A stretch of 64,000 nucleotides of DNA from Dioscorea cayenensis subsp. rotundata. Its lineage: Eukaryota; Streptophyta; Magnoliopsida; Dioscoreales; Dioscoreaceae. Below, piece by piece: positions 60,719-64,000 of the stretch (the first letter of the stretch is position 1; each line of letters opens with the position of its first letter). Under the pieces are notes generated by a model that worked only from the letters and a program-made list of their open reading frames with translations, was not told the DNA's origin and ran no database searches. The stretch lies in the NCBI RefSeq assembly GCF_009730915.1, contig NC_052489.1:3437622-3501621 (forward strand), read 5' to 3'. The position numbers were made by a program, and so were the translations under genes.

Positions 60719-61790
60719 ATGGCACCTAGGCGTGACCAGAACCTTCAAGACATCTATGAGCATGATTAGATGAATCAAATGGAGAAGAGATTGGTGCAAT
60801 TAATAGATCAGCGATTTGAGGGCATGGTGGATGTGATGACCCAAAGGATGGCGGCAATGATGAATAACCAGGTACCAAACGTTACCCAAACTAATGTTGG
60901 TTATGGTGAGGAAGTAACTCAATACAGGAGGGGTCCTGCGGAGTACGATCAGAGGTGATAGGAGATGGGAATGCATACCGAGATTTGAGAATTCCAAGGA
61001 GGCCTACAACCAGAGGAGTTCCTCGATTGGTTGATGATTGTGGAGGAGATCTTAGAATTCAAAGGTGTGCCAGAAGATAAGTGCGTGCCTTTAGGGGCTA
61101 CCAGGCTTCAAAACAAAGCCACTGCATGGTGGCAGCAACTGAAGCTAACTCAGAACTGGTTGGGAAAGCCAAAGATCTATACCTGGGAGAAGATGAAGTA
61201 ACATCTACACGCGCAATTCCTTCCTTATAACTTTCATAGGTTGATGTATCAAAGGCTGCAGAACTTGAGGCAAGGTACCAAATCGGTGGATGATTGCACC
61301 ACGGAGTTTTACCAACTTGTGGTCCGAAACGAGATCCAAGAGACGGAGGATCAGTCGGTGGCCCGTTACATTTGAGGGTTGAGGATGCAGATTCAAGATA
61401 TTGTTAACATGTTTGATCCTGTTTTTGTATCTGCAGCACATCAAAGGGCTCTACAGGTGGAGAAGCAAGGGAAGCGTAATCCTAGTATTTCTGAGATGCA
61501 TAGCAGAGATGGTAGCAACAACAATCACCCTAGTGGCTTGAATCGTACTGAAGAAAGTAGTCATCGGACACCTATCCAGTCCGGGAAGGCAATCAGCAGC
61601 ATGTTCTGATGTTTTGTGTGTAAAGAATCGGGACATAGGCTATCTGAGTACAAGAAGACCACCGGCAAGAAGGTCCTTCTCGTTGAAGCAGCAGAGTTTT
61701 AGGACGAGGATGAAGAAGTGGCCGTAGAAGAGCAACCTGATGATGAGGAGATTGTAGGAGGAGATTATAGGAGGAGATTATAGGAGGAGA
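60719..61790 (+). pseudogene. gypsy gag relic
   Basis: Begins MAPRRDQNLQDIYEHD and hits a TAG at 60767-60769. The same reading continues with the capsid region (PEEFLDWLMIVEEILEFKG, ATAWWQQLK, RLMYQRLQNLRQGTKSVDD) and a CCHC knuckle, CFVCKESGHRLSEC. Further stops are at 60956-60958, 61198-61200, 61374-61376 and 61607-61609. A GGAGGAGATTATA unit is repeated near 61750-61790. Confidence 0.88.
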
Positions 61791-61803
61791 TGTAGGTATT
61801 GCG

Positions 61804-64000
61804 TTGGTTGTTAGGCGATCTAACCTAACGCCACGGACCGCTGAGGAAGATTGGTTGCGGACAAACATCTTGCAATCTATATGTACCATCTCGGGCAAGG
61901 TATGTTGCTTTGTGATTGACACAGGAAGTGAGAATATTATGTCTGCAACAGTAATTCAAAAATTGGGGATCGCAATCGAGGAGCATCCTATACCTTACAA
62001 GCTTGCATGGCTCAAGAAAGGAGGCGAGGTGACCGTGTCTCAGTGTGCTTTGATCTTCTTTTCCATTGGATCAAAGTATAAAGACACAATTTGGTGTGAT
62101 GTGGTTGCTGTGGATGCGTGTCATCTACTTTTTGGGTGGCCCTGGCAATACGATCGGGGCATTGTGCATAATGGAAGAACTAACACTTATAGTTTCACCA
62201 AGGATGGAGTCAAGATTATGTTACTACCTAGCAAGGACATGACCCAAGCAAGCCTCGCTAGGGATAGTAACAATCTATTGACCTTGGCAAGGTTCGAGGA
62301 GGAGGTACTAAAGTCAGATATGGTCTTCGCACTGATAGGGAAGGGAATTACAGTTGAAGAGGCGATTCCAGAGATATTTCAAAGCCAATTGTGGATGAGT
62401 TCAAGGACGTATTTCCTGAAGAACTACCTGATGAGCTACCACCATTGCGCAATATCCAGCATCAGATTGACTTAGAGCCTGGTGTGGCTCTTCCAAATTG
62501 ACCCCATTATCGAATGAGTCCTATAGAGCATGAAGAACTTTGGCGACAAGTGGAAGAATTACTAGTGAAGGGGCATATTTGATAGAGTTTGAGCCCTTAT
62601 GCGGTTCCTGACCAAAGAAGGATGGTTCTTGGAGGATGTGCGTGGACAACCGAGCCATCAACAAGATTATGGTCAGGTAGACTCCCTATTCCCCGTCTTG
62701 ATGACTTGCTTGACCAACTGAGTGGGACGACCATGTTTACCAAGCTGGACTTGAAGAGTAGGTACCACCAGATTCGAGTAAGGCCTGGTGATGAGTGGAA
62801 GATGGTGTTCAAGACACGTGAAGGGCTCTATGAATAGATGGTGATGCCTTTCGGGTTGCCCAACCCACCGAACACCTTCATGCGGGTGATGAACCGGGTT
62901 TTGAGGCTATTTATTGGGAAATGTGTTATTGTATATTTTGATGATATTTTAATTTATAGTGCTAACCCCAAGGACAATCTAGAGCATATGTGGGAAGTCC
63001 TTGAAGTTCTTCTTAGGGAGAGGTTCTTCGCCGCAGCCAAGAAGTGTGTATTTATGACATCCAGAGTATCATTCCTTAGCTATGTGATTTATGGGGAAGG
63101 CCTACAAGTGGATGAATCCAAGGTGGAAGCAATGAAGCATTGGCCACGACCCACCACCATAACGGAGGTTCATAGTTTTCATGGGCTGGCATCATTTTAT
63201 AAGCGATTCATTCCACATTTTAGCAGTATCATGGCCCCATTGACGGACTACATGAAGGACGAAAGACTTCTGTGGACTGAGGAGGTGGAGAAGGCGTTCG
63301 AGATGATCAAAATGCTTCTCTCTTCGGCCCTAATCTTGGTGTTACTAGATTTCCACCAACCTTTCGAATTACACTTAGATGCCTCCAAGGTAGGGACTGG
63401 AACAGTCTTAAGCCAGAACAGCGAGCCCATCGCCTATTTCAGTGAGAAGTTGTCAGGTGCCAGGACACGATATAGCACATATGATGTAGAGTTCTATGTT
63501 GTCGTGCATGTTGTCAAGCATTGGCGCCACTATCTTTTTCACAAGGACTTTATCTTGTACACCGACCATGAGGCACTGAAGCATCTACATCGACAGGATA
63601 AGGTGTTAGCATGACATGCTTTATGGGTAGCCTATTTGGAGCATTTTACTTTCGTGGTGAAGCACAAATCTGGGGTAACAAATAAAGTGGCCAACGCACT
63701 GAGCAGGAGGAAGGCCCTTTTGACCAAAATGCATGTTGATGTACCTGGATTTGACTTTTTCAGTAACTTACTTGCTTATGACCCCTATTTTTTAGTTGTT
63801 TTGGCTAGAATTCAAAGTGGGGAGGAGACTGAATTCTTGCTCCATGACGGATTCTTGTTTAAGGAAAATTAGCTGTGCATCCCTGATTGTAGTTTGTGAT
63901 CCTTAATCATTAAAGAAATCCATGGGGAGGGTCATGTCGGGCGGGGCAAAACCCTACAGTTGGTTCAAACCTCCTACTTTTGGCCAACTATTCGCAAGGA
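61804..64000 (+). pseudogene. gypsy pol relic (protease, RT, RNase H, integrase start)
   Basis: The protease has CFVIDTGSENIMS near 61910. The RT region shows the CVDNRAINK block near 62640, [15 protein letters not shown] near 62740 and an intact YFDDILIY catalytic motif near 62935. RNase H reads FELHLDASKVGTGTVLSQ near 63370 and TDHEALKHL near 63565. The integrase zinc-binding start (LCIPDCSL) begins near 63871. Stops occur at 62473-62475, between 62500 and 62585, at 62836-62838, 63613-63615 and 63869-63871. A frameshift lies near 62625. It ends at the window edge, so completeness is unknown. Confidence 0.9.

Larger units (their letters stand above)
60081..64000 (+). mobile_element. Ty3/gypsy LTR retrotransposon, decayed, cut by window edge
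   Basis: In order: 5' LTR 60081-60682, primer binding site 60685-60696, gag, protease, reverse transcriptase, RNase H and the first bases of integrase. The order RT-RNase H-integrase places it in Ty3/gypsy. The clade was not resolved because the integrase C terminus is outside the window. Many stops and at least one frameshift make it non-autonomous. Confidence 0.9.

Overview
The window is nuclear DNA of a flowering plant: AT-rich, with GT-AG introns, plant-specific protein families and many plant transposable elements. Nothing seen fixes the species; a non-grass angiosperm fits best. No bacterial genes, CRISPR array, rRNA or tRNA gene was recognised.

Five host genes look intact once their exons are joined by hand, and all lie on the minus strand: an LRR receptor-like pseudokinase (1842-4198, 2 exons, 642 aa), a plastid-type DnaJ/Hsp40 (19322-28936, 11 exons, 545 aa), a UEV1-type ubiquitin E2 variant (30088-34068, 4 exons, 140 aa), a CDCA7-like zf-4CXXC_R1 zinc-finger protein (34648-36715, 9 exons, 313 aa) and a Nudix hydrolase (37333-38697, 4 exons, 166 aa). 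In each model the exon lengths sum to a multiple of three and every junction keeps the frame of a recognisable family. The last four form a gene-dense island from 19.3 to 38.7 kb. There are also host gene fragments: a BAP31-like piece (18.3-18.6 kb) and a GT47/exostosin piece (39.8-40.0 kb).

The rest is mostly transposable elements. 6.4-12.1 kb is a full-length but dead Mutator-like element (MULE) with about 112-bp terminal inverted repeats and a perfect 9-bp target duplication. 13.2-16.4 kb is a Harbinger/Tourist-like element split by a 2.4-kb solo LTR that has its own 5-bp target duplication. A second LTR of the same family lies at 57.4-59.2 kb and still has its polypurine tract. Another LTR-like family has copies at 16.6-18.1 and 54.5-56.7 kb. 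The largest DnaJ intron holds a decayed Ty3/gypsy remnant with target duplications. 41-53 kb carries MULE debris, a probable copia LTR, several MITEs, a 0.47-kb inverted repeat, a twin palindrome pair, a 1.07-kb foldback element with MULE-type 9-bp target duplications and a hAT-like element. From 60.1 kb to the right edge is a Ty3/gypsy element on the plus strand (LTR, primer binding site, gag, protease, RT, RNase H, start of integrase) with many stop codons, apparently nested in an opposite-strand element.

The host genes are housekeeping or signalling genes and do not form a pathway together. No convincing new biological system was found. The most useful observations are a small exon of the CDCA7-like gene apparently born by tandem duplication, the foldback MULE with an unexplained 214-bp loop, the nested insertions dated by their target duplications, and an LTR-like repeat flanked by an unusual 12-bp direct repeat.
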